DNA from: Alopecurus myosuroides
Lineage: Eukaryota; Streptophyta; Magnoliopsida; Poales; Poaceae
Direction of reading: 5' to 3'
Assembly: GCA_028641055.1 (NCBI GenBank)
Contig: CM054063.1
Span: 176,438,697 to 176,502,696 of the forward strand
DNA length: 64,000 bases
Part shown: in pieces, positions 25,576 to 35,014 of the stretch
Layout: each line of letters starts with the position of its first letter
Position numbering within the stretch: position 1 is the first letter of the stretch
Made by a program: the position numbers and the translations under genes
Notes under the pieces: generated by a model
Databases searched by the model: none
What the model saw: only the letters and a program-made list of their open reading frames with translations
What the model was told of the DNA's origin: nothing

Positions 25576-26364
25576 TGATATGGGGTGGCCCAATCTTCTC
25601 AATGAGCTTCTCTCTCTCTTTTTGTATTTTCTGAATATATGTGGATAACTAGTGCTACACTGAGACCTCTCACTTGGATGACCCTCGTTGCCAATGCAAC
25701 AACAATCAAGCCCTTTGGATATTCTCAACTACACACTCTTGCACAAGCAATCAATGATCACAAGTGGTCCTGTATCCCCCTAATTCCCAATGGAATAGCA
25801 AGATATCACGCAAACTTTGACTTGGTATACTTCAAGATGAATGCTTAGCAGCAATACAATCTCAAGGCTAGGGTTTTCTTTGTCTAAATTGTTCTCCCTT
25901 TGCTATGCGCCCTAGAGGGGGTATATATGAGAGGGGGTGCGGCCACAAGACCCCTCCTTGCGCAAGCACTACTCCTAATAGGACTAGGACTCCTATACCT
26001 AACACAATTGGATACAAACCGACCCCACACACAAGGGGTGCGGCCAATATTGGTATACAAACCAATTCTACTTCTATTAGGACATATAGGGCGCATTGAT
26101 GCTTCCTTGTGGGCGCCTTCCTCTTGCCTTGTCCATCCATGAGTGTGAAATAACAATATGGCATTGTTTTCCACACTTAGTGCATTTGATCTTGTGGAGG
26201 CACTATCTCCATATCTTGATGAATAACAATTGTTTTATTGGAATAACAATTGTTATGAATTGTTTTCACCATCTTGAATGTTTGTTTTCACCATGATCTT
26301 GTTGTCTTGTATCAACTCATCACTCATGCTTGTGAGAACATAATCCTTAGGTCCATCCTTATCA
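25576..26364 (-). repeat. 5' LTR of the nested element (789 bp)
   Basis: Promoter-side LTR because the PBS is immediately inside it. No difference from 20524-21312 was seen by eye; every short ORF computed from the two copies is the same. Confidence 0.95.
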
Positions 26365-26369
26365 CAGGA

Positions 26370-27299
26370 GGGGGACAACAATTCCAGCTACCACCGCCTC
26401 CACCTCCACCAATCAACCCAAACATGGCACTCGCCGCATTGCCGGCGCCACAACAACAAAACACGGGAGCAAATACATACCCGACTCCGCACGGACAACT
26501 CCTCGGGATGATACAGAAGGTATGCCCCTCTCGCAGAGCTCAAAAAACTAACTCGAGACAAATATGCATGGCAGTGCAGACGCCACCAACGAAGCCCGAG
26601 TACCTGAAGATGGCCGAGCAGCCAATCACGTTCTCGAAAGAAGACCACCCGCCACGAGTCTATCGACCAGGACACGCCGCCCTTGTCATTCAAGCTCAAA
26701 TTGGCAACTATGACCTGGCCCGCGTATTCATGGACGGTGGCAGCGGCATCAACATCATCTACGCGGATACACTCCGTCGAATGAACAAAAATCTGGACGG
26801 CCTAACGGAATCAGAAATATCCTTCCACGGGATAGTTCCGGGCAAGGCAATACGTCCACTCGGAACAATCAACCTTGAAGTTGTACTGGGCTCCCCACGC
26901 AACTACAGAAGGGAATTCCTGGACTTCGAAGTCGTCGACTGGCCCTCACAGTACCACGCCATTCTTGGTCGAACAGCGTTCGCCAGATTCATGGCCGTAC
27001 CACATTACGCATACTTGAAGCTCAAGCTACCTGGCGAATACGGTGTGATCACCATTGACGGAGACTTCCAGAAATCAGATAAGTGCGACATAGAATTTAA
27101 TGAGATCGCGAAATCTTTCGGGATGCAAGAAGAACTACAAGAGCTGGCAAAAACCACGGACCACTCCGTCATGCCCCTCACGAAGAAAAACGCGCCTGAA
27201 CTGGAATTCAGCGCCAACAGCGACACTCGCAAGCACCAAGTGCACCCGACGGATTCCGCCAAAACCGCGATGGTTTCCACAACCCTCTCGCCAGCATAG
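26370..27299 (+). CDS. Tat element Gag C-terminus and protease (right part)
   Basis: Continues the gag frame from the nested insertion to a TAG at 27297-27299. After a Pro/Gln-rich linker comes an aspartic protease domain with active-site Asp-Gly-Gly-Ser (MDGGSGINI) and the downstream AILGRTAF motif. The DGGS form is usual in this lineage. The TAG is in frame with pol, and the sequence after it (ESALVKLL...) is still coding-like, so the stop splits one gag-pol frame rather than ending a natural protein. Confidence 0.85.
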   Translation, partial: GGQQFQLPPPPPPPINPNMALAALPAPQQQNTGANTYPTPHGQLLGMIQKVCPSRRAQKTNSRQICMAVQTPPTKPEYLKMAEQPITFSKEDHPPRVYRPGHAALVIQAQIGNYDLARVFMDGGSGINIIYADTLRRMNKNLDGLTESEISFHGIVPGKAIRPLGTINLEVVLGSPRNYRREFLDFEVVDWPSQYHAILGRTAFARFMAVPHYAYLKLKLPGEYGVITIDGDFQKSDKCDIEFNEIAKSFGMQEELQELAKTTDHSVMPLTKKNAPELEFSANSDTRKHQVHPTDSAKTAMVSTTLSPA

Positions 27300-30200
27300 G
27301 AAAGCGCGCTCGTCAAACTCCTCCGTGAGTACTGGGAGATTTTCGCCTGGCAGCCCTCAGATATGCCAGGTATACCCAGGGAGTTTGCCGAGCACTCACT
27401 CGAAGTCTTTCCTAACGCCAAACCCATCAAACAGACGACTCGACGATTCTCAGAACCCAAGCAAAAGGCACTGGGCGAAGAAGTAAATAGGCTCCTAGCC
27501 GCCAACTTTATTAGAGAGATCAAGATATCCACCTGGTTGGCGAATCCGGTGCTGGTCCCCAAGAAGAACACGGATATCCTTCGGGTGTGCATCGACTACA
27601 CGTCACTAAACAAGCACTGCCCCAAGGACAACTTTCCTCTACCACGAATCGACCAGATCGTGGATTCCACAGCAGGTTGCCAACGTCTCTCCTTCCTGTA
27701 CGCCTACTCGGGATATAATCAGATCCGAATGAAAAAGGAAGACGAAGAGAAGACGGCATTCATCACACCACACGGTGTATACTGCTACACGACAATGCCC
27801 TTCGGGCTGAAGAACGCAGGTGCAACATATCAACGTTGCATGCAGAGATGCCTCGCCAATCTCATTGGCAAGAACGTACAAGTATACGTCGACGACATCG
27901 TCATCAAAACTCGAGTAGAGGACACACTCCTCGAAGACATTAAAGAAACATTCGACGCCCTTAATGCATATCGGATCAAGCTCAACCCGACAAAATACGT
28001 TTTCGGCGTCCCCGCAGGAAAACTCCTAGGATACCTGGTATCCGCCAGAGGCATTGAGGCCAATCCGGAGAAAATACAGGCCATCCTCACCATGAAGGAG
28101 CCTACCAATCTACGCGGAGTCCAGCAGCTCGCAGGGCGATTGGCCGCCCTAAGCAGGTTCATCGCACGATTGGGAGAGCAGGCGTTACCCTTCTACAAAC
28201 TACTGAAGAAGACGGACAAATTCGAGTGGACACCCGAAGCCAAACAAGCATTCGCAGACTTGAAACGGTCGCTGCAAAGTAGGCGCATTCTCGCAACACC
28301 ACAAGAAAGGGAGCCACTTCTTCTCTATTTAGCCGCCACAAACCAGGTCATCAGCACTGCAATCGTAGTCGAACGACCTGAAGATGGCAAGGCATACGGA
28401 GTCCAGCGCCCAATATATTACATCAGCGAAGTGCTCTCGCCATGCAAGCAGCGATATCCTCATTACCAGAAGCTTGCATATGGAGTTGTCCTCACAGCCC
28501 GAAAGCTCAAACATTACTTCCAGGAACACGCCATTACAGTGGTTAATGATGCGTCACTCGGGACAATCATGAACAACCCTATGGCATCCGGAAGAATAGC
28601 GAAGTGGAGCATCGAGTTGGGCGCTTGGGATATCACCTATGCAGGACGCAATGCAATCAAATCCCAAGTTCTCGTGGAATTCATCAGCGAATGGACAGAG
28701 CTACAAACACCCGGGCCACCCGAGTATACGAGCAATTGGATCATGTACTTTGACGGGTCCAAAAGAAACGAAGGAGCAGGAGCTGGAATCGTTCTTATTT
28801 CACCTCGTGGAGACAAACTGCAATACGTCCTGCGACTAGACTTTCCACCAGATGATCCAGCATCGAACAACGACGCAGAATATGAAGCACTGTTGCACGG
28901 GATGAAGATGGCGATTGCTTGTGGAGCTACCCGATTGATGATTTATGGCGATTCCAATCTCATAGTGCAACAAACAATGAAAGAATGCGATGCCATTGCT
29001 GAAAACATGATCGCGTACCGCGACATGTATAATCTACTCGAAGGAAGCTTCAAAGGATGCGAGTTGAAGCATATTGCAAGATCCAGTAACGAAGAGGCGG
29101 ATAGACTGGCCAACATGGGTTCCACGAATACACCCATACCGCCAGGGATATATTTCGAGCGGATGATTAAGAGATCAGTCAAAGTAAAGAAAGCCGTAGA
29201 GACACCCGCAGCACAAGAAACAGAGGTCAGCCCGCAAATCGCGCTTCTCGAGCTAACTCATAACATATCACGGCAGGTTTTTCTGGTCGAGCCAATCTGG
29301 ACGCAGAAATATCTCGACTACCTGCTCAACAAACAGCTCCCGGCCGATCCACGTGAGGCTCGACAGCTAATCAGGCGTAGCAAATCCTTTCGGGTGGTTA
29401 ATGGAGAATTGTACAAACAAAGCATCTCGGGCATACTCCAGCGCTGCATCGCACCCGAAGACGGCAAGGAATTACTCCGGGACATACACCAGGGTGATTG
29501 CGGACATCATGCTAGCTGGAAAGCAATACTGGGAAAAGCCTTTCGAGCAGGATTCTACTGGCTAACAGCAGCCAACGATGCAAAAAACCTGGTCGATAGA
29601 TGCGACGCCTGCCAGCGATTCTCACCAAAGCCGCACGCACCCGCCACAGAGCTGCATATGATACCCATCGCCTGGCCCTTTGCGCAATGGGGGCTAGACA
29701 TGGTTGGACCACTACGCAAATCCACACCAGGAGGATACACACATTTGCTGGTCGCAGTCGACAAATTTACCAAATGGATCGAAGCTATGCCAGTGACTTC
29801 GGCTAGCGCCCAATGCGCCATCAAGTTCCTCGACTCCATAGTATGTAGATTCGGTGTACCACATGACATCATTACAGACAATGGTACAAACTTCACCGCA
29901 AAGGAAACACAACAGTTCTGCGAGGAGAAAGGAATCAATTTCAAGTTTGCTTCGGTTGCCCATCCGCAAACAAACGGCCAAGTCGAAAGATCCAACGGCT
30001 TAGTTTCAGCTGGCATCAAAAAGAGATTGCTAGATCGTCTACATCCCGCTGCGGGACATTGGGCAGAGGAGTTACCCTCCGTACTTTGGAGCCTCCGCAC
30101 AACTCCCAATCGATCAACGCAATACACACCATTTTTCATGGTATACGGGGCAGAAGCCGTCCTTCCCAAGGAGGTCCGATTCAGCGCCCCACGAGTTGTA

Positions 30201-30533
30201 GCCTACAGCGAAGAAACCTCCAACAAAGCACTTGCAGAAGATATGGATGCACTCGACGAAATTCGGGACATTGCACTCGCAAGATCCGCGGTCTATCAAC
30301 AATCACTACGCAATTACCACAGTCGACGCATACGCCACAGGTCATTCGTGGTAGGCGACTTGGTGTTGCGGCTGAAGCAAAAGGAAGGACACAAGCTCGA
30401 ACCACCTTGGGAAGGACCCTTCATCGTACACGAAGTGATCCCAGGAGGAGCCTATCGATTGAAGAATCCCGAGACCGGAGGCATCTATTCCAATCCATGG
30501 AACATCGCGCAACTGCGCAAATTCTACCCCTAG
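27300..30533 (+). CDS. Tat element Pol: RT, RNase H, second RNase H, integrase (catalytically damaged)
   Basis: Open from the in-frame TAG; first ATG 27363 (1,056 codons, numbering used here). RT spans about 45-240 with YVDD at 175-178. The motif A position, normally Asp in LDAYSGY, is Tyr113 (TAC, 27699-27701), so the first metal-binding Asp is missing. A Ty3-type RNase H remnant (about 316-445, YISEVLS, KLKHYF) is followed by a second RNase H (about 459-586) with DGS, AEYEALL, GDS and EADRLAN acidic residues. Integrase has an HHCC finger (about 705-750), a core with D (GLD, 779), D (DNG, 839) and E (QVER, 874), and a C-terminal PPWEGPF motif (about 1014). Dual RNase H is the Tat hallmark. 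It ends at TAG 30531. Confidence 0.9.
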   Translation, partial: ESALVKLLREYWEIFAWQPSDMPGIPREFAEHSLEVFPNAKPIKQTTRRFSEPKQKALGEEVNRLLAANFIREIKISTWLANPVLVPKKNTDILRVCIDYTSLNKHCPKDNFPLPRIDQIVDSTAGCQRLSFLYAYSGYNQIRMKKEDEEKTAFITPHGVYCYTTMPFGLKNAGATYQRCMQRCLANLIGKNVQVYVDDIVIKTRVEDTLLEDIKETFDALNAYRIKLNPTKYVFGVPAGKLLGYLVSARGIEANPEKIQAILTMKEPTNLRGVQQLAGRLAALSRFIARLGEQALPFYKLLKKTDKFEWTPEAKQAFADLKRSLQSRRILATPQEREPLLLYLAATNQVISTAIVVERPEDGKAYGVQRPIYYISEVLSPCKQRYPHYQKLAYGVVLTARKLKHYFQEHAITVVNDASLGTIMNNPMASGRIAKWSIELGAWDITYAGRNAIKSQVLVEFISEWTELQTPGPPEYTSNWIMYFDGSKRNEGAGAGIVLISPRGDKLQYVLRLDFPPDDPASNNDAEYEALLHGMKMAIACGATRLMIYGDSNLIVQQTMKECDAIAENMIAYRDMYNLLEGSFKGCELKHIARSSNEEADRLANMGSTNTPIPPGIYFERMIKRSVKVKKAVETPAAQETEVSPQIALLELTHNISRQVFLVEPIWTQKYLDYLLNKQLPADPREARQLIRRSKSFRVVNGELYKQSISGILQRCIAPEDGKELLRDIHQGDCGHHASWKAILGKAFRAGFYWLTAANDAKNLVDRCDACQRFSPKPHAPATELHMIPIAWPFAQWGLDMVGPLRKSTPGGYTHLLVAVDKFTKWIEAMPVTSASAQCAIKFLDSIVCRFGVPHDIITDNGTNFTAKETQQFCEEKGINFKFASVAHPQTNGQVERSNGLVSAGIKKRLLDRLHPAAGHWAEELPSVLWSLRTTPNRSTQYTPFFMVYGAEAVLPKEVRFSAPRVVAYSEETSNKALAEDMDALDEIRDIALARSAVYQQSLRNYHSRRIRHRSFVVGDLVLRLKQKEGHKLEPPWEGPFIVHEVIPGGAYRLKNPETGGIYSNPWNIAQLRKFYP

Positions 30534-30818
30534 GTTTACTTGTTTTGCAACAATAAGGCTATGCTAGCCAATCTTGTAGCTCGAACACATGACTTCTCAG
30601 TCATCGCAATGCAATACATGATTTCCTCATCATATTTACCCGACAGATTTCCAGTCGATTACATGCTAAAAAGTTACAGGTACACACCCCATTAAATACA
30701 CGGGGGCTACACCTAAAACTAAGCATCACAAAGAAATATCATCAAAAACAAGGTTACACACCTTACAAACAGTTTTTACAAACTATAAACATTTTTACAG
30801 GATATTCACATCCGATAA
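30534..30818 (+). other. Spacer between pol and the antisense gene
   Basis: Short non-coding spacer. It carries a copy of the polypurine-like CGGGGGCTAC at 30701-30710, the first of seven in the 3' third of the element. Confidence 0.5.
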
Positions 30819-31628
30819 TCAGTCAAACCGCTGAGCATTCTCAGTCGCTAAGACCCTATCTACCTCTTCAGAGGTCATTTGGATAATCTTCTCGGCTGCA
30901 GGGCGTACAGCATCATAAAACGGTGTGATGTCTTCGATTGCATAATCTGGGCGCCGAGCTACGGAGTTCAAATCTATCTCAGGATGCCATATTCGGACAA
31001 ACGAGAGAGCCACAACCGCGCCGCACATCATTTGTTTGCGTACGCACGTGCGAACCTCCCCTTCTCGTCCAAACAGCCTGAGAAGATAACTCCAGTCTTC
31101 GGGACCCCTCTCGAGTGGATAAAAAGCAGCATTCACCGCAACCAGGACTTCGTGGAAAGAACTCACGAGAATTCTCGCCTGGCGGACTCGAAATTTCAAG
31201 GTAGCCATCACAAAACCTCGACTGCGATCAGACCAGAAATTACTCGCATGAGGTTTTGTGCTGTTAGCTTCTTGATGAATGAGGTTTTCCACCCACTGCT
31301 TCTCCTCTCTGTCATCTGGTCTCACAACTAAAGAGCAAACGCACTTAGTCAGATAAGAAGCAGAGGGGAGAAAAATAGCATGGGGGCTACACTACTTACA
31401 TAGTAACTCCCTTGCAATCGAAGACAGTTCATCCATCAGAAATTGCTCGCGCTCAGCTGCCAATCTCTGTTTGGATATCGCCACATCAGCTACCCCGCGC
31501 AGCGCTTTCAGTCTACGCTCACCCTCCTGAACCTTATCACGAAGGCCAGCAAAAGTGCCCACGGCAGCCACAAGTGGATTTACTGGATTACCACGTCCAC
31601 CAGAAGTTTCCACGGCAAACACAGTAGC
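30819..31628 (-). CDS. Additional antisense exons (possible C-terminal extension of the antisense gene)
   Basis: Two exons, 31400-31628 and 30819-31327, join in phase through a GTAAGT donor and a TTTAG acceptor. They encode about 245 residues ending in TGA at 30819. The first is helical and charged, the second has aromatic-rich conserved-looking sequence (HEVLVAVNAAFYPLE, PDYAIEDITPFYDAV). An acceptor (CTTCTTCCAG) precedes 31628, so this is a continuation, not a gene start. It could join exon 6 of the antisense gene if a weak donor at AAT|GTAGCC (31856/31855) is used, giving about 1,026 residues. Otherwise it is a separate or relict unit. Function is not known. Confidence 0.5.
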
Positions 31629-31843
31629 CTGGAAGAAGCACAAGGAAAGAAGTGAGATGCCCTACTCGAGTGGTTTCTAGTCGCACATCTGACTAAACAC
31701 GCTTGGGGGCTACTCCCATCGGGAGACAAAGGTACAAACAGCAAGAATAAAAACTCCAAAGGATAAATGCTTCGATCAAGGACAACAAAAGTACGGGAAT
31801 ACATCCCAAGGTTCATTACATTCAAAGAAGGAAATAAAAAAAA

Positions 31844-34800
31844 CTACGAGGCTACATTGGTACTCCCACTAGCAGCAGTCGACCCTCCCTTCTTCCGAGC
31901 AAAAATCTCAGAAAGCTTCCGAGCAAGAATGGCGGCTTGCTCGCCAAAACGAGAGAGCCGTACCTTTTTGCCCGTGGAAGGATCGACTGGAATGGACGAG
32001 TAAGCCTCCTCCAACCCTTCGACTCCGTGCGCCAGAGCAAATTGAATCGCAGTCTTCGCGCCAGCCTCCGATTGAGCGACTGCAAAGGCATCCAGAAGCT
32101 TTCCTTCTGAGAAGACCTTCAACATATCATCGAGCGCAGGTGCAGGAGTGGCGTTGGCGAGGAGGCGACCGTACAGTTGCCCCAGCACTTGGGTAGCATC
32201 ACTGACCATGGAAGAAACTCCATCAGCGTGCCTTTTAAGCTGGGCAAGCGTATCGGTTACCACATCCACCCGCTGGAGTCCAGGGATTTCTAGAGGAACA
32301 TCCAGAATACCTGCGAAGGGAGAAAATAATACTTAGCAAACTACAGCCAAGTGAAGAATCAGAATCGCGAAATTCCAGCAAGCTTACCCGCGAAGCGCTC
32401 AGCAAGGGGACGGAGGAACCCGACAAGCTCGCTGTCGGCCTTACTGCCGGTTTTCTCTAACTCCTTCAAGGACTTCCGCGCGTGCGCAAGCTGTCGACTG
32501 AAGTCTTCCGACTGCATGCGGGAAGTCTCTAGCTCTTGTCGAATGGCCGTCAAGTCAGCTTCTCGAGCAGTTACCTGCTCAGAAAATTTGACCTTTTTGG
32601 ATTCCGCAAATTCAAGTCGAGCTGCAAAGAGACGCTTGTCAAAAACTCTAGAATGAATGGAGTGTGGAAGACAGGGGAACGATAGAGCTCACCCTTGAGA
32701 AGATCGTTTTCAGTCCGGAGTCGGTTGCGGTCTGCTCGAAGAGACTTGCAATCCGATTCAGCGAGAACGACGCGGCGACCAATCGCCGCAAGAGAATCAA
32801 CGAGTGACTGCAAAAGCGCGAAGACGGAAGAGTTAAAAAGATCAAATTTGAGCCTGTACCCGATTATTTACAATCGACTACAGCCTCGGGGGCTACTCCC
32901 ATCGGGAGCACTGCCGTGCACCCGATAAAAATTAAAAGCACGAAGATAGAAGAATTAGAAGGATTACATTGGAGCCTGTACCCGATTATTTACAATCGAC
33001 TACAGCCTCGGGGGCTACTCCCATCGGGAGCACTGCCGTGCACCCGAGAAAAGCAAAATCATGAAGAAAAGATGAACAGAACTTTGAGCCTGCAGCCGAT
33101 CGCACGCGACCGACTACAGACTCGGGGGCTACTCCCATCGGGAGCACTGCCGTGCACCCGATAAAGAAATTCTTGAAGGCCAAGAGATAGAAGTTTACCT
33201 GTCCGGTGGCGCGGGAGAGAGGATCCGCAGAACTGTCTGTCGCCTCCTTCGAGACCGAAGTCCTAGCGGCGGAGCTGGGGATTTCTTGCTCCACAATCGC
33301 AGCATCAGGCGCTGCCCTGGGAGAGTTCTGGACGGTGCCTGCAGTGGGGGTTTCACCCGCGTCCTTTGCTTTGTTCCTCTTTTCGGGAGGAACGTTAGCA
33401 GCAAACCTACGCGGGCTGATCGCTTGCAGACTGCAGTGAAAGATAGAAAAACATCAATATCGGAATTTAGAAGTTGATCGACTGGCATTACAAAAGAACA
33501 AGGAAAAAACACTTACTCATCATCTTCATCATCGTCCAGAGCATCCGCGTCCCAAGCGGTTGCTATCACTGGAAACGAAGCCGAAGGAGGAAGAGATTGG
33601 AGTGGAGTCACATGGATAGGAGCTTGACTAGGCGATGCTTCCAAGGATTTGTCCTTTGAAGTAGCTTCGTTTTCATCTACCCGACGACGTTTCGGGAGGG
33701 CGCCATTCGAGTCTTCGACGTCATCCGAAGAATCGTCCTCCGAGCTCGAGGAAGCATTGGCGACACTGGTGTCAACCGCGCCGTCCTGGTGACTAGACAC
33801 TTGCTCCGAAGCAGCTCCCCCCGTAGCTGGCGGGTAGCAGTCCGCCATGGCTAGACTCTACGAAGACAAGAAAACAAGAAAGATCTTATCGACTAAAAAT
33901 TCAGAAGATGAAAGTAACTCAAAGACAAGAAACTAACCTCAGTCGGAGGAGGATTTGAAGCAGAAAGAGCTTCGACTGAGCAATCGGGGAATTGCTCCCC
34001 TACCTTCAGTCGAGTGATGACCGCGATCTTCTTCTCGAATTCTACATTCGAAAGTTCTTCGCGACTCACTCGGCTGGGATCTTCTGCACCTTGATACTCC
34101 CACATAGTGGAAGGCCTTTGCTGCAGAGGCTGGATCCTGCGCTTCAAGAAGAGGCTCGCCAGATGGAGCCCGTTGAGCACTACTCCCGAGGTTTGGTCTC
34201 GAAGAGCGGCTACTCTTGCGAGTAAGGGCGTGACCGTCTGGATTTCCTCGGCTGACATCTTGTGGCTCCAAGACTTGCGCCTCGACAGAACTGCGAATGG
34301 GTGAAACTCTACGAGCCCACCCGAGCTATTGTCGACGACGTAGAACCACTTCTTCCGCCAGCCTTGGGCGGAATCGATGAAATGCATGTTGAAGTACGCG
34401 TTCTCCTGGCGCGCCTGGATCCCGAAACCACCCGTGCGAAGTGGCTCGCCAGGCTCGGACTCCACCCGCGGCTTCTCGCGGAAGATCCGGATCTTGAACA
34501 GCGCTTTCCAGAGCGCCCAATGCGGGCGAATGCCGAGGTAGCACTCGCAAAGCACGATGAAGCACGAAATGTGCTGCATCGCGTTCGGAGGAAGGTCGTG
34601 AAGCTGTATGCCGTAGGCACACAGCAACCCGATGAAGAAAGGGTGAAGGGGGAAAGAAAGACCTCGAGTCACGTGGTCCACGAAGACCACGCGCTCATTC
34701 GACTGAGGGTTGGGTACCTCTTCTCTTTTCCCGAGGCGGACGCGCTTCTCCGCCTCCGCCGGTAGCAATCCCTCCCGCTGCATCTCTTTGATGCTTTTTG

Positions 34801-34903
34801 CGGTGGTGTTGGGGGAGCGCCAGTTGCCGGCGCGAGGAGCGGGTGGCGCAGAAGGCTCGCCAGACGCCAGAGTACCAGCGCCACGCTTCCTTCCGCCAGC
34901 CAT
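31844..34903 (-). CDS. Antisense multi-exon gene of the Tat element (putative gypsy-type transposon domain protein)
   Basis: Six exons on the strand opposite pol: 33938-34903, 33517-33857, 33199-33430, 32693-32807, 32388-32621 and 31844-32310. Introns are GT-AG and all phases agree, giving 784 residues with no internal stop. The first exon (322 aa) has a Gly/Ala-rich N-terminus. It then shows the conserved region known from antisense ORFs of grass Gypsy elements (FVDHVTRGLSFPLHPFF, GIQLHDLPPNAMQHISCF, CYLGIRPHW), matching the family annotated as putative gypsy-type transposon (PF04195). Exons 2-3 are acidic and Ser/Pro-rich; exons 4-5 are heptad-rich and probably coiled coil. Function is unknown. 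It has its own TATA box upstream. An alternative donor before the stop could extend it into two further exons (30819-31628). Confidence 0.75.
32848..33180. repeat. Three tandem copies of a ~118-bp unit in an antisense-gene intron
   Basis: Three imperfect copies (spacing 122 and 114 bp) lie inside the intron 32808-33198. Each carries the core CTCGGGGGCTACTCCCATCG followed by GGAGCACTGCCGTGCACCC. The core includes the same CGGGGGCTAC as the element's polypurine tract. Confidence 0.85.
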
Positions 34904-35014
34904 TGTTCGCAGCGAGAGCTTGAGCGCGAGGAAGATGAAGATGGGCGCAAGGAAGAAGACGAAGACAGAGAGCGGGGAAAATTTTACTGCGGCGCTAACA
35001 CCCCTACTTATACA
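34904..35014 (-). promoter_or_regulatory. TATA box and leader of the antisense gene
   Basis: On the minus strand TGTATAAGTAGG (plus 35003-35014) is a good plant TATA box. It lies about 105 nt upstream of the ATG at 34903 and is followed by a CTTCGTCTTCTTCC-type pyrimidine-rich leader. This suggests a promoter independent of the LTR. Transcription itself is not shown. Confidence 0.6.

Larger units (their letters stand above)
20524..26364 (-). mobile_element. Nested non-autonomous Ty3/Gypsy element (gag-protease only), 5,841 bp
   Basis: Bounded by two 789-bp LTRs in which I see no difference, flanked by the target duplication CAGGA (20519-20523 and 26365-26369). It is inserted in the minus orientation inside gag of the Tat element. 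On the minus strand the PBS TGGTATCAGAGCC (plus 25561-25573) next to the right-hand LTR matches initiator tRNA-Met. The purine tract AAGAAAGGGAGGA abuts the left-hand LTR. The interior carries one 947-codon gag-protease ORF and a 1.5-kb leader. No RT, RNase H or integrase is present, so it needs enzymes supplied by a relative. The lineage within Gypsy was not assigned. Confidence 0.93.

Noticed and set aside
20524..26364. Possible assembly duplication (two identical 789-bp copies)
   Set aside because: The copies are LTRs: PBS, PPT, TG/CA ends and CAGGA duplications are all in the expected places.
32848..33180. CRISPR-like direct repeats
   Set aside because: Three long, near-identical tandem units without unique spacers, in a plant retrotransposon intron.
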